This document shows positions 50,343 to 59,142 of a stretch of 64,000 nucleotides of DNA, one piece after another. Made by a program: the position numbers and the translations under genes. The notes beneath the pieces were generated by a model. It was not told the DNA's origin, ran no database searches, and was given only the letters and a program-made list of their open reading frames with translations. Positions within the stretch are counted from its first letter, which is position 1, and every line of letters starts with the position of its first letter. Origin of the DNA: JAIVJM01 sp963816985 (GTDB taxonomy: Bacteria > Acidobacteriota > Blastocatellia > Pyrinomonadales > Pyrinomonadaceae); the NCBI GenBank assembly GCA_963816985.1, contig CAWFMF010000004.1:1860001-1924000 (forward strand), read 5' to 3'.

Positions 50343-51368
50343 CGTTTGTTTTTCTCGTTCGTAGACGACGCGACCGTCGAAGATGGTGATGGCCGCTTCG
50401 GTCTGTAAAATCTCTTCGGGCTTAACGGTCAGGAGGTCGCGCGTGTGGACGACGAGGTCGGCGAGCATCCCCACTGCTATCTGCCCCTTCTCCTTCTCCT
50501 CGAAAGAGGCGTAGGCGCTCTCGGCGGTGTAGCAGCGGATGGCGTCGGCAATCGAAAGCCGTTCCTGCGGCCACCATCCGCCCACGGGCTCGCCCTCGGT
50601 GCTCTGTCGCGTGACCGCCGCGTAGAGGCCGAGGTAGGGGTTGATGGGCTCGACCGGCCAGTCCGTGCCGAAGGGCACGCGGACGCCGAACGAGCGCATC
50701 GTGTGCCAAGAGTATGCGCCGAGCACGCGGTACTCTCCGAGCCTGTCCTGCGCCCAACGCTTATCGGAGATGGCGTGCGCGGGCTGCATCGAGGCGATGA
50801 CGCCGAGGTCGCGGAAGCGTTGGAAGTCCGTCGGCGAGACGACCTGCGAGTGCTCGATGCGGTGGCGGCAGGGGTAGGGGCGTTCGATGAGGTTGCCGTT
50901 GACGCTCACGCGGATGGTCTCGCCGCAGCGCGCTAGCCAGTCCTCGTCCGTCGCGTTCGGGGCGGCGATGCGGTCTTTGCGTTGCGCCTCCTTCTGCTGC
51001 TTCGCCGCCTCGAAGCCGTCGAGCGCCATGCGATTCGCGCGGTCGCCGATGGCGTGGAGCGCAATCTGAAACCCGGCGGCATCGCGCTCGACGATCATCT
51101 TTGTGAGCACTTCGGGCGGGCGGCGCGGGATGCCGCTGTTCGCCGCGTCGTCCGAGAAGGGCGCGAGCATGGCGGCGGTGCGCGAACCCAACGTGCCGTC
51201 CACGTAGCCCTTGAGCGCGGTCAGACGAAGACGAAGGGGGTCGTCCTTAAACGTCGCGAACTCGGCGCGCTGCGCTTTGAGCTTCTCGATTGAGTCTTCG
51301 AAGTTCTGCCACTCGGCGACGCGCACCGTGAGACGGCCCTGCTTGAGAAGCTCGCGGTACACGCTTCG
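50325..51368 (-). CDS. Amidohydrolase, C-terminal part of a frameshifted gene
   Basis: This is the second half of a YtcJ-type amidohydrolase. The frame continues from about 51368 with SVYRELLKQGRLTVRVAEW, then LKGYVDGTLGSRTA, the metal-binding HAIGDRANRMAL, HRIEHSQVV, GTDWPVEPINPY and a composite C-terminal beta domain ending VYEREKQTMNSER. The last codons come from hairpin H12. It has no start of its own; the first half is at 51247-52146. Confidence 0.85.
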   Translation of the reverse strand, partial: RSVYRELLKQGRLTVRVAEWQNFEDSIEKLKAQRAEFATFKDDPLRLRLTALKGYVDGTLGSRTAAMLAPFSDDAANSGIPRRPPEVLTKMIVERDAAGFQIALHAIGDRANRMALDGFEAAKQQKEAQRKDRIAAPNATDEDWLARCGETIRVSVNGNLIERPYPCRHRIEHSQVVSPTDFQRFRDLGVIASMQPAHAISDKRWAQDRLGEYRVLGAYSWHTMRSFGVRVPFGTDWPVEPINPYLGLYAAVTRQSTEGEPVGGWWPQERLSIADAIRCYTAESAYASFEEKEKGQIAVGMLADLVVHTRDLLTVKPEEILQTEAAITIFDGRVVYEREKQTMNSER

Positions 51369-52146
51369 TCGTCTCGTAGCCGGAGTTGTCCTGCACGGAA
51401 GTGAGCCCGTAACGCCGTGCCTCGGCGAGAGCGCGCTCGATGCCTTGCAGAGTCTCGGCGGCGTCCGGCGGCGGCACGACTTTGGCGACGAGCCCGGCGG
51501 CGGTCTCTTTAAGAATCCCAGTCGGCTCGCCCTGCGCGTCATGCAGGATTTCGCCGCCCGAAGGGGCTTGCGTCTCGCGCGTGACGCCCGCCTGTTGGAG
51601 CGCGAGGCTGTTGGCCCAACTGACGTGCCCGTCCACGCGTTGCAGGAAGACCGGGTTGCGCGGCGCAACGGCGTCGAGGTCTGCGCGCGTCGGCCACTCG
51701 CCGCCCCAAAGTGTGTGATCCCAACCGCGCCCCGTAATCCAACTCCCCGGCCTCGACTCGGCGACGCGCTCGGCGACGCGCCGCTTCGCCTCTTCGAGCG
51801 TGCGCGCGCCGTTCAGGTTGACGCGCAGGAGCGAGAGGCCGCCGCCCGCGAAATGGATGTGCGCGTCGTTGAAGCCGGGCGTCACGAGACGGCCCTGCAA
51901 GTCAATCTCGCGCGCCGGCGTGTAGCGCGCCCGCAGGTCGCGCGTCGTGCCGACGGCGACGATGCGACTGCCTTGAATGGCCACCGCCTCGGCCAACGTC
52001 CCGCGCGCGTCGGCGGTGAAGACTTTGCCATTGAAGAGCAGGAGTTCGACCGTCTGCCGCCTCTGCCGCGCGTGCGAGAGCGCGGGGGCGAACGAGAGCG
52101 CGCAGACGAGAGCGATGGAAAGAGTGCGAAGGAAACGATGCTTCAT
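51247..52146 (-). CDS. Exported amidohydrolase, N-terminal part of a frameshifted gene
   Basis: The ATG 52146 opens a signal peptide (MKHRFLRTLSIALVCALSFAPALSHA), then the amidohydrolase start LLLFNGKVFTADARG and the first metal motif GFNDAHIHFAGGG, followed by GWDHTLWGGEWPTRADLD. The frame is good to SVQDNSGYETT at about 51370, then runs into Arg/Ala-rich sequence to 51247. One extra A in the minus-strand AAG at about 51365 explains the break. Joined, the enzyme would be about 605 residues, a normal length for YtcJ-type hydrolases. The substrate is an N-acyl or related compound in the periplasm. Confidence 0.85.
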   Translation of the reverse strand: MKHRFLRTLSIALVCALSFAPALSHARQRRQTVELLLFNGKVFTADARGTLAEAVAIQGSRIVAVGTTRDLRARYTPAREIDLQGRLVTPGFNDAHIHFAGGGLSLLRVNLNGARTLEEAKRRVAERVAESRPGSWITGRGWDHTLWGGEWPTRADLDAVAPRNPVFLQRVDGHVSWANSLALQQAGVTRETQAPSGGEILHDAQGEPTGILKETAAGLVAKVVPPPDAAETLQGIERALAEARRYGLTSVQDNSGYETTKRVPRASQAGPSHGARRRVAELRRLNREAQSAARRVRDV

Positions 52147-52255
52147 TGAACTTTCGTTTCGTGTCGGAGAGTAGAAAAATCGGCGCGGCTTTTATATCAC
52201 CATTCAAGACCGTGCAGAAGCCCGACCGTGAGGGAGGGCTCGTCCGCTATGAAAC

Positions 52256-52475
52256 ATCCCCGAAGGGGATGAAGACAATAGCCGGGGGCAGAGCGAGCGA
52301 CAGCGAGCGCCGCCCCCGGTCATGCGTAGACAAAGAGATTCGACCCTGAAGGGGTCGCAGGCTCAACGTTGAGCCTGCGACCCCTTCAGGGTCGGGATTC
52401 TTCCTTGGCTCGTTCCGGGGGCGGCGTGCTCTCGCACTTGCCCCCGGCTATTATCTTCCGCCCTTTCAGGGCGGG
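52256..52475. repeat. Nested palindromic repeat family A, copy 4
   Basis: It contains CAATAGCCGGGGGC and the inverse GCCCCCGGCTATTATC, with an inner stem CGACCCTGAAGGGGTCG/CGACCCCTTCAGGGTCG. It lies between the divergent amidohydrolase and galE genes. Confidence 0.9.
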
Positions 52476-52537
52476 CGGCGGCGCGTGCTACCATCTTGGG
52501 GAATTTTCAAACGAGACATTTTGCGAGGGGGCCGAGG

Positions 52538-53518
52538 ATGCGCGTTCTGGTCACGGGCGGGGCGGGGTACATCGGGAGCGTCGTCACGGAGGAGCTTCTG
52601 CGGGACGGCCACGAGGTCGTCGTCTACGACGACCTCTCGAAGGGCCACCGGGGGGCGGTCGTCGAGGGCGCGGAGTTCGTCGAGGCAGACCTGCTCGAAG
52701 GCGAACGTCTGCGCCGCGCCTTCGACGAGCAGGGGACGGAGGCTGTCATCCACATGGCGGCGGCGTCGCTCGTCGGCGAGTCGGTCACGAACCCTTCGAA
52801 GTATTACCGCAACAACGTGCTGGCCGGGCTCTCTCTGCTCGACGCGATGAAGGAGGCGGGCGTCCGGCGTCTCGTCTTCTCCTCGACCGCCGCGACCTAC
52901 GGCGAGCCCGAAAAGCAGCCCATCGAAGAGACCGACCCGACCGTCCCGACCAATCCCTACGGCCAGACGAAGCTCGCCTTTGAGCAGGCGCTCCCGTGGT
53001 ATGAAGGCGCTTACGGCATCCGCTCGGCCTCGCTCCGCTACTTCAACGCGGCGGGCGCGACCCGCCTCTGCGGCGAGGTGCACGACCCGGAAACACACCT
53101 CATCCCCATCGTCCTCCAAGCCGCCGCCGGTCGCCGGACACACGTCGAAGTCTACGGCGACGACTACCCGACGCGCGACGGCACGTGCGTCCGCGACTAC
53201 ATCCACGTCGTTGACCTCGCACGCGCACACGTCCTCGCCCTCTCCATCCTCGACGAGCGGAGCGCGATTTATAACTTAGGCTGCGGCGGCGAAGGCTACA
53301 CCGTCAAGGAAGTCATCGAAGTGGCGCGCGCGGTCACGGGCCGCCGTGTAGAAGTGCGCACCGGCCCCCGCCGCGCGGGCGACCCGGCGGTGCTCGTCGC
53401 CAGCTCAGAAAAAATCCGCCGCGACCTCGGCTGGTCGCCGCAGTTTCAAGACCTCCGCGCCATCGTCGAATCCGCTTGGGCGTGGATGCAGACGCACCCG
53501 GACGGTTATCGAGACTGA
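52538..53518 (+). CDS. galE: UDP-glucose 4-epimerase
   Basis: ATG 52538 with GAGGGGGCCGAGG upstream gives 326 residues. The NAD-binding VTGGAGYIGS, SSTAATYGEP and the Tyr141-x3-Lys145 pair in NPYGQTKLAF mark an extended short-chain dehydrogenase of the GalE type. It interconverts UDP-glucose and UDP-galactose for surface polysaccharides or galactose use. YFNAAGATRL and RDGTCVRDYIHVVDLA are the other GalE motifs. A related UDP-sugar epimerase remains possible. Confidence 0.94.
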   Translation: MRVLVTGGAGYIGSVVTEELLRDGHEVVVYDDLSKGHRGAVVEGAEFVEADLLEGERLRRAFDEQGTEAVIHMAAASLVGESVTNPSKYYRNNVLAGLSLLDAMKEAGVRRLVFSSTAATYGEPEKQPIEETDPTVPTNPYGQTKLAFEQALPWYEGAYGIRSASLRYFNAAGATRLCGEVHDPETHLIPIVLQAAAGRRTHVEVYGDDYPTRDGTCVRDYIHVVDLARAHVLALSILDERSAIYNLGCGGEGYTVKEVIEVARAVTGRRVEVRTGPRRAGDPAVLVASSEKIRRDLGWSPQFQDLRAIVESAWAWMQTHPDGYRD

Positions 53519-53578
53519 GCCCGGTCAAGGGCTAACGACCCCGCCTTAAAATCGCTTTTAAGTTCGAGCCCCGCGAGG

Positions 53579-54283
53579 CTAACGCTCGTAGTCCACATCC
53601 TCGATGAAGCGGCGCGGCGCTGTGACTTTGCGCCTCACGTTCGAGACGAGGACGGGCTCGCCGTCTTTCTTCCGCGGGCGATACTTCTTGATGATTTGGA
53701 CGCCGGTGAGATAGTTGGTGCTCTCGGTCTGGTTGTCGCCGAGGGCGCGGTCGTTCGTCTCGATGTCCTGACCGATGAGGACGAAGCGCCCGGCGGCGGA
53801 GTCATGGCGGAAGCGTTGTGTGAGGTCGGTCGCCTCGCGCGAGCCGCTCAGTTGCGAGACGTTGAGGACGCCACTCTTGATTTCGAGCGTGATGTTCGCG
53901 CCCGCCGGGTCGCCGAGCATCCCGGCGCAGGTCGAGCAGTAGAGGAGCCTTGAGGCGACCGCCGAGCGCGCGTAGCCGCCCGCCGCCTTGCCGAAGAGGA
54001 CGACGAGCGCGCGGTGGCGTTCGTTCCACACGCCGTCGGTCTCGACCGGCAAATCTTCGACGAGCCGGAGCGCCGCATCCTCCATGCGGTCGCCGTTCAG
54101 GTCGCCCTTCACTTCCTCCTCCAACTTCCAGCCGCGCGGCACAAAGTCGGCGGGTGTGCGTCCCTCTGCGGGAACCAATCGCGCGTCGAGGAAGCGACGC
54201 CCCTCCGTCTGTTGCGGCGTCGCGGCGAGCGCGCCGCCCGCGAAGACAAAGAGCATGAACAGAACCGGGATGAACATTCGCAT
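53579..54283 (-). CDS. Exported protein of unknown function
   Basis: ATG 54283 (MRMFIPVLFMLFVFAGGALAAT) gives a clean signal peptide; 14 codons upstream belong to no feature. The mature part contains EVKGDLNGDRMEDAALRLVED, a loop like the calcium-binding DxNxDxxxD found in VCBS/FG-GAP repeats, then RHRALVVLFGKAAGGYARSA and YCSTCAGMLGDP. The signature suggests a beta-propeller-blade fragment. No enzyme motif is visible. It is convergent with galE and diverges from nothing; the next minus-strand gene lies 67 nt upstream. Confidence 0.75.
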   Translation of the reverse strand: MRMFIPVLFMLFVFAGGALAATPQQTEGRRFLDARLVPAEGRTPADFVPRGWKLEEEVKGDLNGDRMEDAALRLVEDLPVETDGVWNERHRALVVLFGKAAGGYARSAVASRLLYCSTCAGMLGDPAGANITLEIKSGVLNVSQLSGSREATDLTQRFRHDSAAGRFVLIGQDIETNDRALGDNQTESTNYLTGVQIIKKYRPRKKDGEPVLVSNVRRKVTAPRRFIEDVDYER

Positions 54284-54349
54284 GTCGAGTAGTCCTTCAA
54301 AGTAAAAAGATTCGTCAGAGTTCATGGGATAAGAACGGCGCGTCCTGCT

Positions 54350-55303
54350 TTAAGATGTCTCGCCCTCAGCCGTGAGAAGTTGGTTCAACTCGTGCGCGGT
54401 CGGGAGCGCGGCGCGCGCGCCGAGGGAGCGGCACTTGAGGGCGGCGACGGCGCAGGCCATGTTGAGGCAGGCTTCAATCTCTTCCCCTTGAAGGAGGCCG
54501 TAGAGGAACCCGGCGTGGAAAGCGTCGCCCGCGCCCGTCGTGTCGCGGCAGCCGCCGGGGACGGGGAAGGCTTCGGCTTCGAGGAAGCGGCCTTCGTGAT
54601 ACAGAAGCGCGCCCTGCTCGCCGAGCGTCATCCCGACGAGAGCGGTGGGCCGAAGCCTCGCCTTCGTCTCGACCAGAGCGGCGCGACCGTCATCAACTCC
54701 GGTCAGGCGGCGCGGGAACTCCTTCGAAGAGATGAGCACGTCCACGAGCGGCAGAAGCTCTTCGAGCCCCGCGTAGATGTTGTCTATGTCGAGCGAGACG
54801 ATAGTCCCCGCCGCGCGCGCCTCCCGCGCCACACGCGCGCAAGCGGGCGGGTCGTGCGCGTCCATGTGGACGACCCGCCCGCGCGCGGCGAAGCCTGCGG
54901 GCGCTTCTTCGGGCGTGTAAGCGAGCCGCTCGTCCCTGTCCCAGATGACGGTGCGCTCGCCCGTCCGCGCGTCAATGATGATGAAGGCGAGCTGCGTCCG
55001 CGACCCTTCGACGACTTCGGCGTGCCGCACGTCCACGCCTTCGGCTCTCAGAGTTTCGAGCCCGAAGGCCCCTTCCGCGTCCGTCCCGAAGCGGCCCGCG
55101 TAGGCCGTCCGCATCCCCAGACGCCTGAGCGCCACCATCGCCGAGGCGGTCTGCCCGCCCGCGCTCTGCGCGTGCTCGACGAGCCGGACTTTCGTGTCGA
55201 ACTCCGGATAAGCGGGGACGACGACGAGGTGATCCACGGCGTTGAGGCCGAAGCCCACGGCGTCGAACTCTCTCTCTCTCGGCAGGGCGAAGGGGAATCT
55301 CAA
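54350..55303 (-). CDS. PfkB-family carbohydrate kinase
   Basis: The protein has the ribokinase layout: FGLNAVDHLVVVPAYPEFD, GGQTASAMVALRRLGMRTAYAG, VSLDIDNIY and the ATP/catalytic GGCRDTTGAGDAFHAGFLYGL, with Asp as the base. It phosphorylates a sugar or nucleoside on a hydroxymethyl group in the cytosol; the substrate is unresolved. The start is uncertain: upstream frame is Arg-rich, so I use the TTG at 55303 (317 residues). The C-terminus (LNQLLTAEGETS) is close to the usual family end. Confidence 0.88.
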   Translation of the reverse strand: MRFPFALPREREFDAVGFGLNAVDHLVVVPAYPEFDTKVRLVEHAQSAGGQTASAMVALRRLGMRTAYAGRFGTDAEGAFGLETLRAEGVDVRHAEVVEGSRTQLAFIIIDARTGERTVIWDRDERLAYTPEEAPAGFAARGRVVHMDAHDPPACARVAREARAAGTIVSLDIDNIYAGLEELLPLVDVLISSKEFPRRLTGVDDGRAALVETKARLRPTALVGMTLGEQGALLYHEGRFLEAEAFPVPGGCRDTTGAGDAFHAGFLYGLLQGEEIEACLNMACAVAALKCRSLGARAALPTAHELNQLLTAEGETS

Positions 55304-55531
55304 AGGCGTTCTCGTCAGTCCGTCAATCCAAATTTTTGGCGGGCGTTCAAAATACGGGCCGCGCTTCCGACTTATTCTAACCCGAAGCGGGGCGGGTTTG
55401 CGGCCTCGGCGAAGGGCCGGAAATGGTTTGCGGGCCGGACGCTCTCTCCGGTAACATCTGCGCCGTCGCCGGACTCTCCTCCACACGGCTGCCCAAAGCG
55501 GCGGGCCTTCTTTTGCCCCGAGGAAAAATTT

Positions 55532-58450
55532 ATGAAGTCAGAACGCGTGCCCTCGCTCCGCCTGATGACGTTGATGCTGACGGCGCTGCTCCTCTCCGTC
55601 TGCGCGTCGGCGTTGACGCCGCTCGCCGCGCAGACGACCGCCGCACAGAAGCCCGCGCGGTGTCTGCCGCCCGCCGTGACCGCTCCCGCCGCCGGGCAGA
55701 ATATCTTCACGCCCCGGCAGGAGATGGACTTGGGCGACGCCATCGCCGAGCACGTCCAGCGCAACTACCGCGTCGTCGAGGAAGAAGAGATCACGGGCTA
55801 CCTCCGCCGCATCGGCGCGTCACTCGCCCGCCAGCTCCCCGAAACGGAGATGCGCTACCAGTTCTTCCTCGTTGACCTGCCCGACGCGAACGCCTTCGCC
55901 CTGCCGGGCGGTCGCATCTACGTCACGCGCAAGCTCATCGCGTTCGCGCGCACCGAGGACGAGCTGGCCGGAGTGCTGGCGCACGAGCTGGGCCACATCG
56001 CCTCGCGCCAGACGGCCAACGACATGACGCGCATCTTCCGCGAGGTGCTCGGCGTGCGCGAGGTCACAGACCGCCGGGACATCTTCGAGAAGTACAACCA
56101 GCTCGTCGAGAACGAGGCGCGCAAGCCCGGAGCCTTCAGCCGCGGCGACAAGCACGGCGAGCGCGAACAGTACGAGGCCGATCAGGTCGGCATCTTCGCG
56201 ATGGCGAGCGCGGGCTACGACCCGCAGGCCTTCGCCTCCTTCTGGGATAGACTGGCCGAGACCGGAGGCAAGACCGGCGGCTGGTTCTCAGACCTCTTCG
56301 GGACGACCAAGCCCGAAGCCCGCCGCCTGCGCGAAATCCTCAAGAACCTCTCCGCGCTCCCCGGCGAGTGCGTCGCCGCGCGCGCCTCGACGGCGGCGGG
56401 CGAGTTCGAGAAGTGGCAGGCGGCGGTCGTCAACTACACCGGCGCGGGGCGCAAAGAGGCGCTCCACGACGTGGCCTTCCAGAAGCAGTTGGAGCCGCCC
56501 CTGCGCGGCGACATCACGCGCCTGCGGTTCAGCCCCGACGGCAAGTACCTGCTCGCGCAGGACGACGCGGGCGTCAACGTCCTCTCGCGCGAGCCCTTCG
56601 CGCCGCTCTTCCGCATCGAAGCGCCCGAAGCCCTCCCGGCGCAGTTCACGCCCGACTCGCAGGCAATCGTCCTCCACAACTCCGCGCTCCGTGTCGAGAC
56701 GTGGAGCGTCGCCGACGCGAAGCTCCGCGGCGCGCGAGAGATGTACGTCAAGGACGGCTGCATGCAGAGCCTGCTCGCGCCCGACGGGCAGACGCTCGCC
56801 TGCCTCGAAGGCAACTTCGCCCTCACGCTCTACGACGTGGCGACCGGCGCGCAGGTCTTCCAGAAGAAGAACTTCTTCAAGCCCGACTTCTCCGACCTCA
56901 TCAGCATGATCTTCCTCAAGATTCTGCGCGACCTCGCCGACAGCGGCGCGGACATTGACCCGCTCGACGCGCCGGAGTTCGTCAGCATGAGGTTCTCGCC
57001 CGACGGGCGCTACTTCGCGGGCGGGCAGCGCACCATCTCTTTCACCGTCATGCGCACCATCAGCGAGGAGTCTTCGGCCATCGTCTTCGACATCCCGGCG
57101 AAGGCCAGCGTCCCGGCGAAGGGCTTGCTCAAGAAAATCCTTTCGAGCCAGTTCGCCTTCCTCTCCCCCGAACGCGTCATCGGCGTCAACCCGGAGAACT
57201 ACCGCAAGTCGGCCATCCTCAGCTTCCCCAAAGGCGACGTCATCGAGGAGCTTGCGCTCGGCGGCTCGATGGAGTCGGTGACGCGCGGCGACTTCATCCT
57301 CATCCGCCCCATTCAGGGGTTCGCCGTCGGCGTCATGGACATCACGTCGAAGAAAATCCTCATGGCCAACAAGCAGTCCGCGATTGACATCTACGGCGAC
57401 GTCTTCGCCTCCGAGCGCGTCAACGGCGAGCTGGCCCTCTACCGCGCGACGCAGAAGGACATGGTGGCGAAGGTGGTCTTGCCGCGCAACCCCTTGGGCC
57501 GCCTGCGCGCGGCGGCGGTCTCGCCCGACTTCAAGTGGCTCGCCGTCTCGGAGCGGACGCGCGGCGCGCTCTGGGACGTGACCAAGGGCGAGCGCGTCCT
57601 CCACATCCGCGGCTTCCGCGGCGCGCACGTCGCCGACGACGGCATCGTCTTCGCCGACTTCCCGAAGTACGAGGAGACCGAGCGCGTCATCGCGCGTCTC
57701 AACCCCGCGTCGCGCGAAGTGACCGAGCACACGAGGCCGGGCGGCGCGACCACCCGTCAGTACGGGCAGTACCTCATCACGCGCAAGGGCAACGGCAAGG
57801 ACGGCGGCCTCTCCTCCAACATCACGCTCGAAGTGCGCGACGCGCGCACGGGCGCGACGCTCTGGACGCAAAACTTTCCGAAGGAATCGCCCGGCGTCTG
57901 GGTGGACGAGCATCAGGGCTCAATCGTCCTCTCGTGGCCGGTCAAGGCCGACGCGGCGAAGGCCGAGATGAAGGGCGACTCGGCGCTCACGGCGCGGCTC
58001 GCGGCGATGAGGGAGAAGGAGGGCGACTACTACCTCCAGACGCTCGACGCGCAGACGGGCCGGACGACGGGCAAGCTCCTCATCGAGACGGGCAAGGGCT
58101 CGTTCCGCATCGCCGACGTCTTCGTCGCGGGCGAGTGGCTCATCATCTCCGACACGGAAAACCGCGTGCTCGTCTACGCGCTCAGGGACGGCGAGCAGAA
58201 GGGAAAATTCTTCGGCCACCGTCCGGCGGTCTCGAAGGCCTCGAACCTCCTCAGCGTCGAGAACGAGAGCGGCCAGTTGACAGTCTACGACCTCTCGACG
58301 ATGGAGAAGCGCGACCAGTTCACCTTCTCCGGCCCCGTCGCGCTCACGCAGTTCAGCCCCGACGGCAAGCGCCTCTTCGTCCTCACCGCGAGCCAGACCG
58401 CCTACGTCCTCAACCTCGCCCCGGCGGCCAAGACGGCGCAGACGCCCTGA
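55532..58450 (+). CDS. M48-family metalloprotease fused to a WD40-like propeller
   Basis: ATG 55532 with GAGGAAAAATTT upstream gives 972 residues. After a signal peptide (about 1-34), the peptidase domain has GGRIYVTRKLIAF, HELGH (151-155) and a zinc-ligand Glu in YEADQVGIFAMASAGYD near 212. From about 320 to the end there are repeats with FSPDGKYLLAQ, FSPDGRYFAGG and FSPDGKRLFVL, the pattern of PD40/WD40-like propellers. M48 peptidases of this type are periplasmic or outer-membrane quality-control proteases (BepA-like); the propeller could bind substrates. Convergent genes overlap at the 3' end. Confidence 0.92.
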   Translation: MKSERVPSLRLMTLMLTALLLSVCASALTPLAAQTTAAQKPARCLPPAVTAPAAGQNIFTPRQEMDLGDAIAEHVQRNYRVVEEEEITGYLRRIGASLARQLPETEMRYQFFLVDLPDANAFALPGGRIYVTRKLIAFARTEDELAGVLAHELGHIASRQTANDMTRIFREVLGVREVTDRRDIFEKYNQLVENEARKPGAFSRGDKHGEREQYEADQVGIFAMASAGYDPQAFASFWDRLAETGGKTGGWFSDLFGTTKPEARRLREILKNLSALPGECVAARASTAAGEFEKWQAAVVNYTGAGRKEALHDVAFQKQLEPPLRGDITRLRFSPDGKYLLAQDDAGVNVLSREPFAPLFRIEAPEALPAQFTPDSQAIVLHNSALRVETWSVADAKLRGAREMYVKDGCMQSLLAPDGQTLACLEGNFALTLYDVATGAQVFQKKNFFKPDFSDLISMIFLKILRDLADSGADIDPLDAPEFVSMRFSPDGRYFAGGQRTISFTVMRTISEESSAIVFDIPAKASVPAKGLLKKILSSQFAFLSPERVIGVNPENYRKSAILSFPKGDVIEELALGGSMESVTRGDFILIRPIQGFAVGVMDITSKKILMANKQSAIDIYGDVFASERVNGELALYRATQKDMVAKVVLPRNPLGRLRAAAVSPDFKWLAVSERTRGALWDVTKGERVLHIRGFRGAHVADDGIVFADFPKYEETERVIARLNPASREVTEHTRPGGATTRQYGQYLITRKGNGKDGGLSSNITLEVRDARTGATLWTQNFPKESPGVWVDEHQGSIVLSWPVKADAAKAEMKGDSALTARLAAMREKEGDYYLQTLDAQTGRTTGKLLIETGKGSFRIADVFVAGEWLIISDTENRVLVYALRDGEQKGKFFGHRPAVSKASNLLSVENESGQLTVYDLSTMEKRDQFTFSGPVALTQFSPDGKRLFVLTASQTAYVLNLAPAAKTAQTP

Positions 58451-58952
58451 CCCGCGCCCGCCGCCTCGCGAGCCACGCGACGAGCACGAACGGCGGCGCG
58501 AAGATGAGGAGTTCGATAAGCAGCGCCTTCAAGATGCCTGACGGCGGCAACCGCGAGGGGATTTCCGAGAGCCCCCATAACCTCAGTCCGAACCTCTCGG
58601 CTGTGGCGGGCCACAGCAACTCCAAGCCCCCGCCCTCCTTCGTCGTCAGCCAGTCCAGAATCCCGTGCGACGCGAAGGCCAGCCCATACGCCAGCGCCTC
58701 CCTCAAACGCGCTCGGCCCAACACCATCAAGAACACCAACCCCAACGCGGCGGCGAAGACCAGAGAGTGCGTCAGCCCCCTGTGCCAGGCCTTCGAACGG
58801 AAGACCCAGACCAACGCGAAGTCGAAATCCGCCGCGTTCGCTAAAAGCGCGCCCGCCACGAGGGCAAGGCGGTAACGCCTCGACGCGGGATTCGGATGGA
58901 GCGCGGCGACGATGCACGCGCCCGTCAAACCATGTGCGATAGGTAAAGGCAT
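58410..58952 (-). CDS. YdjM/DUF457-type membrane-bound metal-dependent hydrolase
   Basis: The 180-residue protein has about four hydrophobic helices and the family motifs ANAADFDFALV, WHRGLTHSLVF and HGILDWLTT, in which His and Asp are conserved. These proteins are annotated as inner-membrane hydrolases but the reaction is unknown. The 3' end overlaps the convergent M48 gene by 41 nt. Palindrome G3 lies upstream. Confidence 0.88.
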   Translation of the reverse strand: MPLPIAHGLTGACIVAALHPNPASRRYRLALVAGALLANAADFDFALVWVFRSKAWHRGLTHSLVFAAALGLVFLMVLGRARLREALAYGLAFASHGILDWLTTKEGGGLELLWPATAERFGLRLWGLSEIPSRLPPSGILKALLIELLIFAPPFVLVAWLARRRARVRASAPSWPPGRG

Positions 58953-58990
58953 ACGGCGCGGGATTATAGCCCGGCGCAGGCGAGTATCCT

Positions 58991-59088
58991 GAAACAGTAC
59001 CGCGAGCGGTAGCGAGCGGGTACGGCCACGGCGGCGGGCTTGAACACGGCAACCTCAACCCGCTCGCTACCGCTCGCGGTACTGTTTC
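58991..59088. repeat. Palindromic repeat family G, copy 3
   Basis: Arms 58991-59021 and 59058-59088 are perfect inverses (GAAACAGTACCGCGAGCGGT and onward). It lies between the DUF457 gene and uvrC. The core differs from copies 1 and 2 but keeps the CCGC-GCGGTAGCG-GCGGGT pattern. Confidence 0.88.
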
Positions 59089-59142
59089 GCCGTGCGTTAA
59101 ACTATTCTCCTGATCCACCGAAAAGCGACAGGTGACGAAGCG

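Noticed and set aside
54380..55531. 384-residue N-terminal extension of the M48 protease
   Set aside because: It overlaps the PfkB kinase on the other strand and lies before a clear signal peptide.
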